NCBI GenBank assembly: GCA_037783415.1
Contig: JAZGTN010000026.1
Location: forward strand, 3,307,001-3,371,000
DNA: 64,000 nt
Source of the DNA: Leptasterias polaris
Taxonomy: Eukaryota; Echinodermata; Asteroidea; Forcipulatida; Asteriidae
Direction: 5' to 3'
Notes under the pieces: model-generated
Database searches by the model: none
Told to the model about the DNA's origin: nothing
The model's input: the letters and a program-made list of their open reading frames with translations, nothing else
In this document: positions 32,880-44,901 of the stretch, piece after piece
Position numbering within the stretch: position 1 is the first letter of the stretch
How the letters are laid out: the number at the start of each line of letters is the position of its first letter
Translations under genes and position numbers: made by a program

Positions 32880-33036
32880 GCCCAATTTCTTAGAGCTGCT
32901 TAAGCAAACAATATTGCTTAAAAATTAACTGCTCAGCACAAAAATACACAGGATACAGGCACAATTTGTAAATGTGACATTTGCCTGGTAAGCATAATTT
33001 TGATACTTGTGCTTAAGCAGCGTTGTGGAATTGGGC
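32880..33036. mobile_element. MITE with GCTGCTTAAGCA ends
   Basis: GCCCAATTTCTTAGAGCTGC TTAAGCA at the left mirrors TGCTTAAGCAGC through AATTGGGC at the right, inverted repeats of about 27 bp with mismatches. A second copy is at 42010-42194. Confidence 0.75.
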
Positions 33037-35865
33037 TGGAATGCCTCCATGCATGCCCCCCCCCTGGTCATTGCCTTGATGCCTCATGAAATGTTCCAGT
33101 AGAAATTGACATTGTCCTAATTGAGGTGCCCTCCACTAAGGTAAACAGTGTTGACCTTGCAAGAACAAAGCATTTCTGATATTCCATGTGTTGATATGCT
33201 GCTATAATTATGCGTATAAAATTGAAGTGATGAAATAATTGTACATTCATTTACACCTTTTTTAATACTGATTGTTAAAGTTTAATTGTTTTATAGATTG
33301 GTTTAGGAATAGATCTACATTTAGTTGTTTTATTTACCTAAAGTGAGTCTGCAAATACTCGGTTAGAGATCAATGGTGGATTTGAAATCCAAGATAGTAA
33401 TAAACCATCATAATTTTCATCATTATTTTGAATTTTGTATTGTTGTTTCCATGCAGCAAGTTCGTAACTCAGTTTTGAAACATTGTACTCCTGTGAACTC
33501 ATTTTAGTTTTTTAGTTCACTTGAAGAAATACGTCCTTCATTGTGGCAGTTCTGAAACACAACATAACTGTTAACATTGTTTATAAGTGATGGTTGAAGC
33601 TTTGCATTGTGCGGATATTAGGAAATTACAGTAAACTTGTTGGTACAACCATAATGTGAACCTCTTTTGGGAGGAGTGTTATATTGACGTTTCGAACAGT
33701 ATACTTCGTCGGTCTTCTCCTGAAGACGAGCACAGTGTACTAGTACTAGTAAGTTACTTCCTGCTTACTTGTATGGCAGTAATTTTTAATCGCACATTAT
33801 TTTAGGTATTTTTACACCTAAGTTCGACGTAAATGTTTATCTCTATTAAGTAACAAATCAACCCTTCCCATTAACCTTTTCGTTTTTAATTTAATAAATG
33901 AAACCGATGAGGAAAAAGCCATATCATAAGTTATGAAGATAAGCAATGTTATGTACCACCCAAGCTGGTGTGCTTTTTGTGTAAACCGTACAATTATTGA
34001 ATATTGCTGCCTTATATAAAGTTCTGATCATATTAAAGGCAAATAGTAATGACACGACTCCAAGGCCCTTGTGAAACCACGGCTTTGGCCTTTGCTCTTG
34101 TTGCAGGCTCCGTCAGTAACTTTAAAAGGGTATACTTACGTATACTATAAGGGACTTCCAGCAGATGGTGCCCAAGCCGGAGCCAAAGCCTATGCCGCGA
34201 TTTCGAAAACGCTCTTTGTTTAAAAGATCGTTTGTAAATTAAAATGGTAAGCCTATTACATTTATTCCAATCTTCTTTATTTTTTTAAAATATCATAGCT
34301 TCGATTGACAAGGCGAAAACGCCGGAGTAAGATTCTAAAATAAACTGGGGTTTTTTGATAGATTTTGATCTAAGGCATTTTTCTGAAGAGAATTTACTCA
34401 TGATTCTGCAGCTGTCAAATAAAGACGGGATTCATTTTTACAGAATGGATGAAATAAGGAATCTTTGCGTCCACAACCACTACAAGCAAATCCAACTTTG
34501 TACTTTCGTACATCAACGCAAAACCTACTATTTTATGTCATTCATATCAGACAAAAAGTACTCTTTAATTTTTTGGTAAATATTAATTTGCTATTTTGTT
34601 AATTTGCCTGTTTATAATGTTTACCCTGAAATACGTTATTGATATAAATACTGTCAATAAAGTATCCCAAATAGTGTATGTTTTTATATTTCTATAAATT
34701 GACATTATTTTGTGATGCTTTCTGAAAATACAAGTATGAGTTATCCTCAGCAATTGATTTATAATCAGCTTTGATTTGAAATAAAATGAAGGATTACTGA
34801 ATAATTGTGACTATATTGTGTTTTGAATTTAGAAACGGTTTTACATGGATGCGATGCCTTGTTTAAAAATGGTTCAACGTGTATTTATTAGCTGGTCTTA
34901 TAGCCAATAAGCATCTTTTTAAACTTGTTTCCTCTGTTTCTGGGTGTGCGTGGTTTCGCCGCCACTATCCACAGCCCCCCACCCCCCCCCCCGCCCCCGC
35001 CCCCGCCCCCGGGGGTGGGGGGTAACTGACTTCCAGACTTTTGGAGGAGGGGATATCCAGTCCACGTTTCGTCAAATTCTTTTAATGTCAAGATCAACTT
35101 CAATCTATCTGGGGGTTTCTGTGTAGTCATAGTTGAAGGAGTAAATGGAAAAGCCGAGCTAAATTTTGTGTCGATTTATAAGCTGACACTGACCTGACAA
35201 AGAAATTTAACTAATCTAAAAACGAAGAATATAATCATGACACATATTTTATCTACTGATATTGTAAAACAAAAAGGGTATTTTTTTATTTCAGTGTATA
35301 TCTTTCGTAAATATACAGTCACGTGAGTGGGAGCATGGAGCTATGGTGGTGCATGGAGGTAGAATTAGAGTTTGTTTTTTCCTTTTCTTCAGACTGCGGT
35401 TATTAGTGTACATAGTGTGACGTCAAACTCCTGCGCATTAACATTTATTTTTAGCACCATACGTCACACCTAGAATGATTCGTCGTCACCAGACTACCCC
35501 CCCCCCCCCCCCCCCCTGCAATCAAATAAAGCGCAGCCGAAGAGGATCTTTAGCCAGTGTAAATTTCGCAACTCATCAAGAAAAAGAGCTACATACATTT
35601 TGTCCAGTAATTAAGTTGAAGCCATGTACGGTCATCATGGATGTGGTGGTAATTTGGCAAGACAGGAGAACAAGGCTTTAAAGGTAGAAATTTATATGAA
35701 TAAATAGGTAGAAATTTCAATGAAATGTCCTGAGCGATGTTCATTCAATTTTTTCAACCATCCAGACCATGACCATGATTCAACGCTCGCTCTGATCCGA
35801 TCCTCACTCACCCACTGCGCACTCAGGCTTCACACTGTCTCTCTCATCAGTGTCTGACAACAAAC
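33037..35865. other. Intergenic, repeat-rich, no gene seen
   Basis: Contains AT-rich sequence, a palindromic patch at 33680-33745, a CG-rich low-complexity run at about 34973-35023 (C6, C12 and repeated GCCCCC) and a run of 20 C at 35497-35516. No exon was recognised. Confidence 0.45.
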
Positions 35866-35992
35866 ATGGCGGACTTCATTGTTGCTAGTTGCGATAATCG
35901 TAACCCTCCGGCCTAAAGCCCGTCGGAAAAGGAGGGTTACGATTATCGCAACTACATTGTTGCATGCACTGGTCCTTGCTCTATGCATGGAG
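35866..35992 (+). pseudogene. Possible first exon of the GYP-repeat gene, split by a MITE
   Basis: An ATG in good context (AACAAACATGGCGGAC) at 35866 opens MADFIV and is then interrupted by a 65-bp palindromic element at 35888-35952. After the element the same region ends in ATGGAG|GTAGGA, a fair donor. If the element and one TA copy are ignored, the frame is continuous, hydrophobic like a signal peptide, and ends in phase 0, matching the exon at 37230. Against this, the bases just after the element resemble another local repeat (TCCTTGCTCTATGC, also at 59702), and a 9-bp flanking repeat would predict a different join. In the sequence as given, the frame is broken. Confidence 0.3.
35888..35952. 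mobile_element. 65-bp palindromic MITE
   Basis: Perfect 22-bp terminal inverted repeats: the left begins GTTGCGATAATCGTAACC and the right ends in its exact complement, with a 21-base centre. TA flanks both sides, and CATTGTTGC occurs just outside both TAs (35877-35885, 35955-35963), so the target duplication is either TA or that 9-mer. The end matches the DDE transposon end at about 8601-8625. Confidence 0.85.
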
Positions 35993-36724
35993 GTAGGAAA
36001 AGACCTCCATGCTCTATGCATGTCCTCTGTGGTTGTTACAAGGCATAAAGCCATTAATTAGCCTAGTATGCTCGATCGTTCCTCCACCAAACGTCAAAAG
36101 AAAACACCTTATTAATTGAGACACTATATTACTTGAACATGCTGCATACCAATTATCTTTGTGCTTGGATTGTCAATCAAAGCCTGACACTAGTGGCAGT
36201 GGCAGTGGCAATTGAATTGGCTCATGTCTGGTCCAATTTCCTTCCTCCATGGTCCAATTATCGCAAAAAAATAAATTTGTTAGAATTTTTTCTTTGAGTG
36301 TGAAGTAAGTTTAGAATGACACTATGACCATGACTAAGTGACCATGACCCATGAAAGATGATGCTGTTTTGTTAAAAAAATAAAATATAAAAAAACATAC
36401 ACAAACTTTCGTATAAAAATTAAACAGTGAACAATTACAAACACAATAGATGTATCATGCAAAATTGCTTGTAGTTAGACTGAAATGGTAGACGTACATT
36501 GTTCGGAGGTGTGTTCCACATTGTGCAAGGGGTCTATAGATTTAAAATTTAACTAAAAATTGTCAGGTGAAATCGGCCAAAAAACAAAACAGACCTAGCA
36601 AAATCGCATCTTTTTACAATTTTTATTAAATGTTTATCGCACACACAGATCCTTGATTGTCTTTTCTTGGAACACGCATCATGTGCCGTTCTTTAGTTTG
36701 TGCTCGCATAGTGCACAAGCTATG

Positions 36725-36791
36725 TAGTTGCGATAATCGTAAGCCACCATCCTCCCGACGGTCGGAGACCGGAGGGTTAATTACGAGACAA
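36725..36791. mobile_element. Second, decayed copy of the 65-bp MITE
   Basis: The left end GTTGCGATAATCGTAA is intact. The right end GGAGGGTTAATTACGAGACA is diverged. The centre CCGACGGTCGGAGACCGG is itself palindromic. Confidence 0.7.
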
Positions 36792-37007
36792 CAAGCACAA
36801 GATTCAACTATAAGTGCAATTTCGACCAATGTTGACAGACTAGTCACCAGATTTGCAAAATTTTTACCAGTTTAAAAAATCATGACACAAATTCTAAGAA
36901 CACGGATTTGATCATCAATGTCTAATGAATCCATTCATAACACTCAAAAAATCATTGACAAAGTATTTTGAAGAAAAAAAGACAACTACAAGCTATGTAT
37001 CTATCAC

Positions 37008-37182
37008 AAGAACAATCTGCCGTCACAGGTACCCATTTACCCCAAGATGAAGAGGTACCCATTTACCCCTGGGAAATAAGTGTCTTACATGTATGACTAG
37101 GATTCGAACCCACACCCTGATGGTGATTCTTAGCCACCAGAACTTTGGTCTGATGCACTAAACCGCTCAGCTACACCACTAC
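37008..37182 (-). repeat. tRNA-derived SINE
   Basis: On the minus strand the head has AGTGGTGTAGCTGAGCGGTT (A box) and GGGTTCGAATCC (B box, complement near 37101-37112). A body with two GGGTAAATGGGTACC blocks follows. It lies 47 bases upstream of the exon at 37230. Confidence 0.8.
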
Positions 37183-37229
37183 ACACAATACAATCACCAT
37201 TCTGTCATGTTTGATTATTTCTTGTCCAG

Positions 37230-40200
37230 CGAGAAGCAAGAGCTGAAGTGCGTGAGTCTCACCTGCATGACAAGGCCATGAACCAAGCCCTTCATGGTAA
37301 CTATGGAAGGGCTGCAAATCTTGAGGTAAAATCAGAAGATTGGAATATTGTTTATACTTGAGTGTAGTAGAGCATAAATTTACTAATTAAATACCTCAAA
37401 ACACCCATCGACCTGACAAAGAGAAAGTTATTTAAGAGTAAGATTTAAATGATGTGCCTTGTTCAGTAACAAGTGAAGGGTGTTGTTAGAAGTCAGAAAT
37501 GGGAGCTAGCTGGAGGTAGCCACAGATTGCGTTTCAAATGTATTGGTTGAATTGCAGACAACTCACATCCAGTAGTTTGATGTGCAGATGAATACAAGTT
37601 GCTTAGGTAGTTTGGAACATTGGGGTTCAATCTTGTGGGGGTGGGGTGGGGAGCGCAACCTTCAGCTAAACGTGACCTTCAGCTAGCTCCGACCTCCAAT
37701 TTTCACCAATTTCCCGAGTGAATGCTCAGTTTGAATTCCTCAGACTACATCCAGTGTTGCTACATGAGGTATGGTATGGGGCAAGGTTTTTCTTGGTTAC
37801 ATAAGAGATGATAGCCCTTGACGGTTTCAGAGCCACAATTTCTTCAGAGATTGCTTACATAGTGAACCAAAATATTGTTATTAAACCCTCCCAAGTCCTT
37901 CTATATCCTCTTTGCCAAAATGGAAGATTCAAAAGGACTGTTGGCCACAATAACAGTCAATTGCTTCTCACAGGGTAAGGCATTCCAATATTATTCAAGT
38001 CCAAAGTGTTGTTGTAAAGTGACATAGCGAAGGAGGATATTAGAGGATTGAGTTTACCAACACGCTGCATATGCACACATTGCATGTGACAATTGCAGGT
38101 TTCATTTCCTATGGGTGGGAATATGATATGAAACCAGGTCCTTGCTGTATTTCCTGATCATCCATGCATGTGAGGGGTTTGTGAACAGACAATAGGTTGG
38201 TTTTTTTTTGCAATTGACCTGCATGTATTACACTACATCAACAGCCTTGTGTATACAAGTATGCAAAACATGTTGTCTGGTTTGGCTATAGGGCTGTGTT
38301 GTGTATGCATACTTGTTCAAGTATAATGTATATAACAGTCTAGTTGACAACAATTGGAGAAAAAAAATATGTTGTTGGGCTGTGAGCTGAATGGCCCACC
38401 CACATCAATACCTTAAGGACCTACAGACTGCAGTATATAATTAAATTATGATGTATTAAAACATATCTAGTAAGGGTTTTGGTAATACCATGTATGAATA
38501 TCTTGTAAGAGCTACGGCATTTCTGAAAAGAATCTGTGGCTTACCGGAACTGGAGGTGTTTTCAGAACCATTACAATTCATCAGAGATTTTCATGTACAT
38601 GGTGTTACTACAAACCATACTAGATTGAATTTCCACCATGCAAAGTTCAAAATTCTACTTAATTTCAGTATGATGTAGTATTTTCCCCTGTCACCAATGC
38701 GTGATTACACAGTGCGTTCTGTAGACAGTATTTTGTATGCTTTGTATTTTCACTGATTAACTGTCAATTAACCGAACTATCGCAATCAAACGCTAGAGGG
38801 GGCTGTTCTCAAAACCTGACAATTGGCTACGGGATTGATTGCAGTGATTAAATGCCTTCTACCAATGGAGGTGTGTGCCCATTGTATGCTACACCAGATG
38901 GGCAGTTACCACTTAGGAGCATATTGCACCAAGGTTAACCTAAGACATTTGTCTCCTCCCAAGAATCAATATTTATCTGATTTCTTGTGAAGCCATTTTC
39001 ACCTCATCTGAAACACATTTTGTAAAACTATATGTATTGGGCTTTACTTTTGTTGATGTTCTTGCTTTGCACACCAAAATACAATTTCCAGTGTGTATTA
39101 TGAAAAACTATTTTGTTCATTAGATTGATTGGTTATAAAGTTAAGGTTGAAGTAACTGGGCATTAATTTATGGAATAATCTTACTCATATTATATAATAT
39201 TTTTCCACTCAGATGAAAGCAAATTCGGCCCACCACAAAGCAGAGCATGAACGGTTTAGAGCAAATGCTCTCCACCAAGCTAGGGGTCATCAACACCACC
39301 ATGTCCCTCACTGTCACCCTACTCCGCACTACCCTCATCATTCCCCAACGACTGTGGTTGTACATCATGTAAGTAGAGGTCCATAATTGCATTTGGCAAA
39401 TACTCAAGTTCTGTGTTAAAGACGTAAGGGTTAGTTTCTATGATGTCCAATTCAGAGATGACCTCTTGGGGATTGTTAAAATATCATAAGCTACTTGATT
39501 TGTCTTGAGAAGAAACCTGTGAAAATTATTCACTTTTTTATTGTTTTTTTTTAAACAGCATGTTCCTGCTACTCCTCCATTGAATTATCCGACTGGTACT
39601 GTAGCTCCGCCTCCAAGTGGACCACCACCTGCCTATCAGGGTAAGAACAACTTGTCGGAACTTGTGGTTAACTTTTTAAACCATGTTGAGTATTGACGGG
39701 AGAAGAACATGACCTCAAACATTGTTGAGTGTCAATGAAGATATGAGGAAACTTGTTAGACTACAGCAGAGGTTTACCCTGGTTTGTATTGAGTACCCAC
39801 TGCACCCAGTGGTTACAAAGCAGCGCCCAATGGTTACTAAGCTTCTTTGCTGTCACATGTAAATTCACTTTATGGTGAAAAGTTATGCATCGCTAAAAAA
39901 GCTTTGTTACTAATTATTGTTCTATCTTGCTGTTTGTACAGCTGCAGCTACTACTGGATACCCAGCAGCACCCACAGGATACCCAACAACACACACTGGA
40001 TACCCAGGAGCACCCAGTGGATACCCAGGAGCACCCAGTGGATACCCAGGAGCACCCAGTGGATACCCAGCAGCACCCAGTGGATACCCAGCAGCACCCA
40101 GTGGTTACCCAGCAGCACCCAGTGGTTACCCAGCAGCACCCAGTGGTTACCCAGCAGCACCCACTGGTTACCCAGCAGCATCTACTGGCTACCCAGCAGC

Positions 40201-40270
40201 ACCCACTGGTTACCCTACTGCTTCGCCTTACCAAGCACAAGGGCCTGCTTACCCCAACCTTTACAAGTAA
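37230..40270 (+). CDS. His-rich protein with C-terminal GYPAAPS heptads
   Basis: Four exons with good GT/AG sites and compatible phases: 37230-37325, 39213-39368, 39559-39640, 39942-40270 (stop TAA). They give 220 residues, with the N-terminus possibly in another exon. The first part is charged and helical (RAEVRESHLHDKAMNQAL, MKANSAHHKAEHERFRANAL). A His/Pro-rich stretch follows (HQHHHVPHCHPTPHYPHH), then a Pro-rich linker (PPPSGPPPAYQG). The end is 13 heptads of GYP[AGT]AP[ST] type, closing in AYPNLYK. Heptads are encoded by a 21-bp minisatellite within the last exon. GYP-type tails occur in annexin A7-like and other adhesive or membrane-associated proteins, but no homologue is recognised. 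Translation could also begin at the internal ATG (MNQAL) in the first listed exon. Confidence 0.75.
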
Positions 40271-42009
40271 ACACTTGAATAGACTAGGTGGGAGGTATAA
40301 TATTCACTGTGAAGAGTACCTTCAATCCATACCTCTGTAAAAGTGGAAGATACCTGATCTCTTATCTCTTTAATCACTTATTCCCCCAATTATACATGCA
40401 GACCATAGTAGAAAACCAACACATCTTGGTCATAAAACAACTCAAAGTATACCATGCCCAATATGAGGGCAGAGGGTACCCCCCCCTTCCCAATGGTCCA
40501 ATACTTTTATTCATTATTCTCCTCTTATACCCCCTAAAATCATCTAAAGAATTCCTAAGATTCCAAGCATACAATGAAGACACAACAGAGGCAGGGGGGA
40601 GGGTACACCTGCCCCAAAAGAGCTCTTTATTTTTTTTATTTTTTTTGTAAGCAACTCAAACCATTCTATTTTTAAGCATGGTTGATACCAGAAAGTCTAG
40701 GTGTAAATATTGAGGATCTCTCTTTGTTCTCCCATTGATTCGCCTTATGTTTCTGTTGTGACATCCCAGTTGGTTTTGTTCAAGAAATTGATCCGAGGAT
40801 GTCGTCAGTCTTTCAAATCACCCAGATATCTTTTGTTACAGACCTCAGTGTCAATGTGTAAACATGCTTACTCAAATATGTGAGTTGGCATGCCAAAGGC
40901 TGGCAGGTGTAAGGGCACTCACTCACACCTGTTTGTCAATTATTTTAATCAACATCCCCATTTGTTTCGTACACAAATCAAACCAAGAACATCCAGGGTT
41001 AGTCACACCTCCAAAATTCCTATTGTTAAAAGTTCTCAAAGTCAATGGGTAGACACATTCACACACTCTTTGAGAGGCAGAGAACCAAAATATTGTTATT
41101 CACACCTACATTTTTGCTAAACAGTTACTACAGACAGAATGTCATTATTAAATAACACATTCAACTTTATCCAGTCCTTTCACCACTTCTAATAATTCTG
41201 AATTTTTTTTTTCTTATAGAGAGTTGAAGATATTTTGGAGTATCAAATACTTAGACTGGGCCAAATTTCCAGTTTTGAATGGAAAGCTTTCTTAGTTGAT
41301 AATGAATGTCTTTGAATGTGTTTTAGATGTCTGTATCTGGAATAAGGGTCTAAAAGTTATTTTTCCCAAGAGTAGAAAGTTGCCATTATATTTTCTACTA
41401 AGGGTTGACTCTACTACGTTAACCCTGAACAGCAATGAAATCCTAGTGTGATTTTGATGAACTCAGTGTCAATTGGCCCCCAAGGTGTTGGGGCTTGTTC
41501 AATGTTTCCAACAAACTGTAAACTAAGGGGAAGTGGATTAATTAATATCCAATAATATGCTTTTTCAGTTTTATGAAAATGTCGATTATTACCTTGAAAT
41601 AGTTTCCCCGGGAGTTTCTTTATTTTCTAAGAAACGGACGGCTGGAAAACAAAACACACTCATGCACTCTCCTTCAAAAGATTTGAAGACTTCATCAAGC
41701 CCTTGTCTTGATTTGAAGTCCCACGCTTAATAGCCGTGGTCTACACACATCCTAAATAGACGCCCAGTTGGTGGAAAAAGTCAACATTCTTATGAACTCT
41801 TTCAGGGAGAGATGGGCAGGGTGGGAGGTGAGGTCATGAAAAGGAGAGTACTATCAGTATGCTTGTGAAAATGTTGAACCACTCGTTAGGTGGGATCTTT
41901 AAGTAGGGTTCTCAAATTTGCTGTAAATTCAAGACAGGCATCTAATCGACAGATGGACACCTTGTTTAGCTTGACCCAATTCGCTTTGCCACTACCATCA
42001 GAGTCCTGT

Positions 42010-42194
42010 AGAGTGCAATTTCATAGAGCTGCTTAAGCACAAAATGTAGCTCGGCACAAAACAATTAAGCAAACCAAAATAAGGTTGACAGCCAAAATAC
42101 CATTTCACATGTGTCTGAATTCCTGATACTTTTTGCTTAGCAGAAAGTTGTTAAACTAAATTTTCTGCGTAAGCAACTCTATGAAATTGGACCC
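42010..42194. mobile_element. MITE with GCTGCTTAAGCA ends, in probable 3' UTR
   Basis: GTGCAATTTCATAGAGCTGC TTAAGCA at the left and TGCGTAAGCAACTC through ATGAAATTGGACCC at the right are inverted repeats. Same family as 32880-33036. It lies between the GYP gene's stop and the polyadenylation signal at 42483. Confidence 0.75.
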
Positions 42195-42482
42195 TGGAAA
42201 AGCTTCAAGAAGGTTTTTTAGTAAAACCCAGCTGAATGTCAAGATTATCTCATTTTATATTTAAATAGAATTATACTTGTAACAATTTATTTTAGTGAGT
42301 TCTACAGTTTCTGATACATATTTTATGCCAAATTTGAGAGAGAGTTAAATTTTGTATGCAAATTACAAACTTTGTAATCTTCAAGTTTCATTGAAATTTT
42401 ATCAGTACTATTTTCTATTGTAAACCATGTAAAGTATAAGTTAACTATGTTTTAAGTTTAAAAGTGTGATCACTATATATGA

Positions 42483-42488
42483 AATAAA
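42483..42488 (+). terminator. Candidate polyadenylation signal of the GYP-repeat gene
   Basis: AATAAA in ATGAAATAAAGAAGTGC followed by a T-rich stretch. It would give a 3' UTR of about 2.2 kb with the MITE at 42010 inside. Inferred. Confidence 0.4.
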
Positions 42489-42676
42489 GAAGTGCTGCTT
42501 TTATTACATACTCTAGAGCCATAGACTGTGGATTCCTGTTCCTAAAAAGAGTTGTGATGTTGTTGGTAACTTTTGAAAGCAAGGTTTTATTTCATGTTTT
42601 ATTACGTTTAAATTGTATGTATGGCGAAACAACACAGCAAGGGGGTCCACTTTTCATCCATCACATTAGTAGTTTT

Positions 42677-42909
42677 CTACGGAAGCATATTGGCGCCACA
42701 TGAACCTAAAGAAAAAAATCTCTTATCATGTACGTACACGAGAGGTCCAAACTTATTGTGTACGTACGTGATAATTTATCCTAAATGTACATAATAACTT
42801 ATCGTGTACGCCAAGTTTGGAATTATCGTGTACGTACACGATAACATCGTGTACGTACACGAAAAGAGATATCTTTTTTTATTCATGTGGCGGCAATACG
42901 CTTCTATAG
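42677..42909. mobile_element. TIR element with internal GTACGTAC palindromes
   Basis: Outer inverted repeats of about 28 bp (CTACGGAAGCATATTGGCGC left; ATTCATGTGGCGGCAATACG then CTTCTATAG right) enclose a 233-bp element. Inside are at least four CGTGTACGTACACG-like palindromes, including the perfect 20-mer TATCGTGTACGTACACGATA near 42824. Confidence 0.75.
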
Positions 42910-44402
42910 ATTTACAATGGTAATTTTTTTAAAGTTACTAAAACCAACCCCAAAAGTGTTCAGCTAATAATATGTGAATGGACATGTAGATTGAATAAGT
43001 TGATTAGAAAATTACAACTTGAAAAAGACTGCTATATGGTGGATGAAAAACAGTTATTTTACTGTTGCAAAAATTCAAAGAAATTGTCTATGAATGTCGG
43101 GGGAAAAATCAAGTTTAAAATACTGAGTTTTAATTTTACAAATACCAAAAGGCATTTCAATGAGGTCCCTGAACCAGCTATGGTTTTCAAGATATGTTTT
43201 CAAATGGTAGGCGTGGTGGGGGGGGGGGGGGCTCAACATGCATTTTTCTGAAATCAGCAGACGAATATTTCCGTTCAGACTTTTATATACCATATTGATT
43301 TTATAATTTGGCAAGTTTAATATAGTTATACAAATGTAATACATAAGAACAACAACAAAAACAGCAGATCCGAGATCACGGGGGGTGATTCCCGAACCAC
43401 ATCCACCTATTCTACCCGCCAAGCTAACACACTCCTTTTAACAAACGATAGGAGATGGGGATTTGTTGGCACATGCAAGCAGCGGCGAATAATAATAAGG
43501 TAAATCATTAGAGGGGCAAGAAAGATGCACCATTATTTCTTGGAGCACTTCTGGCCACTTAAAATATATGCAACGACTGGTATTATTTCAGCGCTCTTGT
43601 TATGCCGTTTATACTATTTATAAAAAAATAATGTGACATAAGTGTAAACGAAAATAAAGAGCAAAAGTATTGTCTGCGTGGAAACGCAAACATAGTTTTA
43701 AACATTGCGTATACTATACGTCTACAACATACATCATAATACAATTCTATTCTGGTAATTTTTAATCTCAAAGATCCCGACATCATATTGGGGTGGTGCA
43801 AAAACTAAGCCCTTTAATGCCTATCCCACCGCTACCACTACGATGGAATACATGGAATTAATCAAGTTTGTTAGGCTCAGATTGACTTTTATTTATATGG
43901 GGTGGTAGTAATTATTACGCCACTGCATGGCTGAGCCGTTCCCCAGACTTTGAAATGTGTTCTGCTGCTGCTGATAACTACTGCCAGCAGGTTGACTATC
44001 TCGTTATAATGCCCAACGTTATAATTGACACACTGTCAGTTAATAACTTTAACTTCATGTGTTGACAGTCTCCAATTCTTCATATCTTGTCTTTCTAAGT
44101 TTGTTTTTGTCTCCAATGGGCTCAGCTGGCAACTGCTCCTTCATAAGTCAATTAAGTTCTTGTCCAATATTAAAATACACTGCTCAAGAATGATTTGACG
44201 TTATTATCACGCACTGCATATAAAAGTATCATCCTGGAGGTCTCATTATTTTGATGCAAGGAAAACTGTTTTGAAGAAGACAATCTTGTTCAAAGAAACA
44301 ACTGCAATGAAACAACATACACAAGTTTCACCACAATTATTGTCCTAATTTGTTCTTTTTTTTAACCATGTAGATTTGAGGAATCGTAGTAATTACCTCC
44401 GG

Positions 44403-44513
44403 TAGTATGGCAGCCCTATGGCAGCCCTAATCGCGATCTGCGAAGTTATTTAATAGTTATTAAATAACTTCACAGATTGCAAATTGCGGTGTCCCTTTAG
44501 GGCCGCCTTACTA
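44403..44513. mobile_element. Palindromic MITE, 111 bp
   Basis: TAGTATGGCAGCCCT at the left mirrors AGGGCCGCCTTACTA at the right. At the centre, 44442-44471 is a 30-base inverted repeat with 14-bp perfect arms GAAGTTATTTAATA. Confidence 0.75.
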
Positions 44514-44641
44514 AATGGCAGTCGCTCTATTATGTGGTACACACAACATTAGTTTCCCCATGGTAAACAAACAACAAACACCCCAACACACTAAAAGTGC
44601 ATAATAATTGCGTTCTGAAACTTTTGCGGTTTTTTTCGTTG

Positions 44642-44815
44642 CAATAGACACAATCGGCGACTGCGTCACGTGACCCATAGTGGGTATAAAAATTATGTAA
44701 ACAAACCAAGCAAGCAAGGCGCAGCGTGAATTCACACTGCGCCTTGCTTGCTTGGTTTGTTTACATTTTATACCCACTATGGGTCACGTGATGCAGTCGC
44801 CGATTGTGTCTGTTG
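44642..44815. mobile_element. 174-bp near-perfect palindrome
   Basis: Two arms of about 85 bp with very few mismatches meet at GTGAATTCAC. Each arm contains a GTCACGTGAY E-box, CCCATAGTGGGTATA and AAACAAACCAAGCAAGCAAG. Almost no spacer. It is probably a foldback or MITE-type insertion; no protein is encoded. Confidence 0.85.
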
Positions 44816-44901
44816 GGATGTTGTGAATGTGCGACGGTTGCACAAAATTATTAAAATTTCCGATATGATATAAATGTAACGCGCATTTGCAATGTTCAAC
44901 A

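Noticed and set aside
39914..40240. Open frames opposite and beside the GYP exon
   Set aside because: By-products of the 21-bp coding minisatellite; only the frame joined by splice phase is kept.
44511..44777. 88-codon minus-strand frame
   Set aside because: It lies in the 174-bp palindrome and reads both arms; no protein features.
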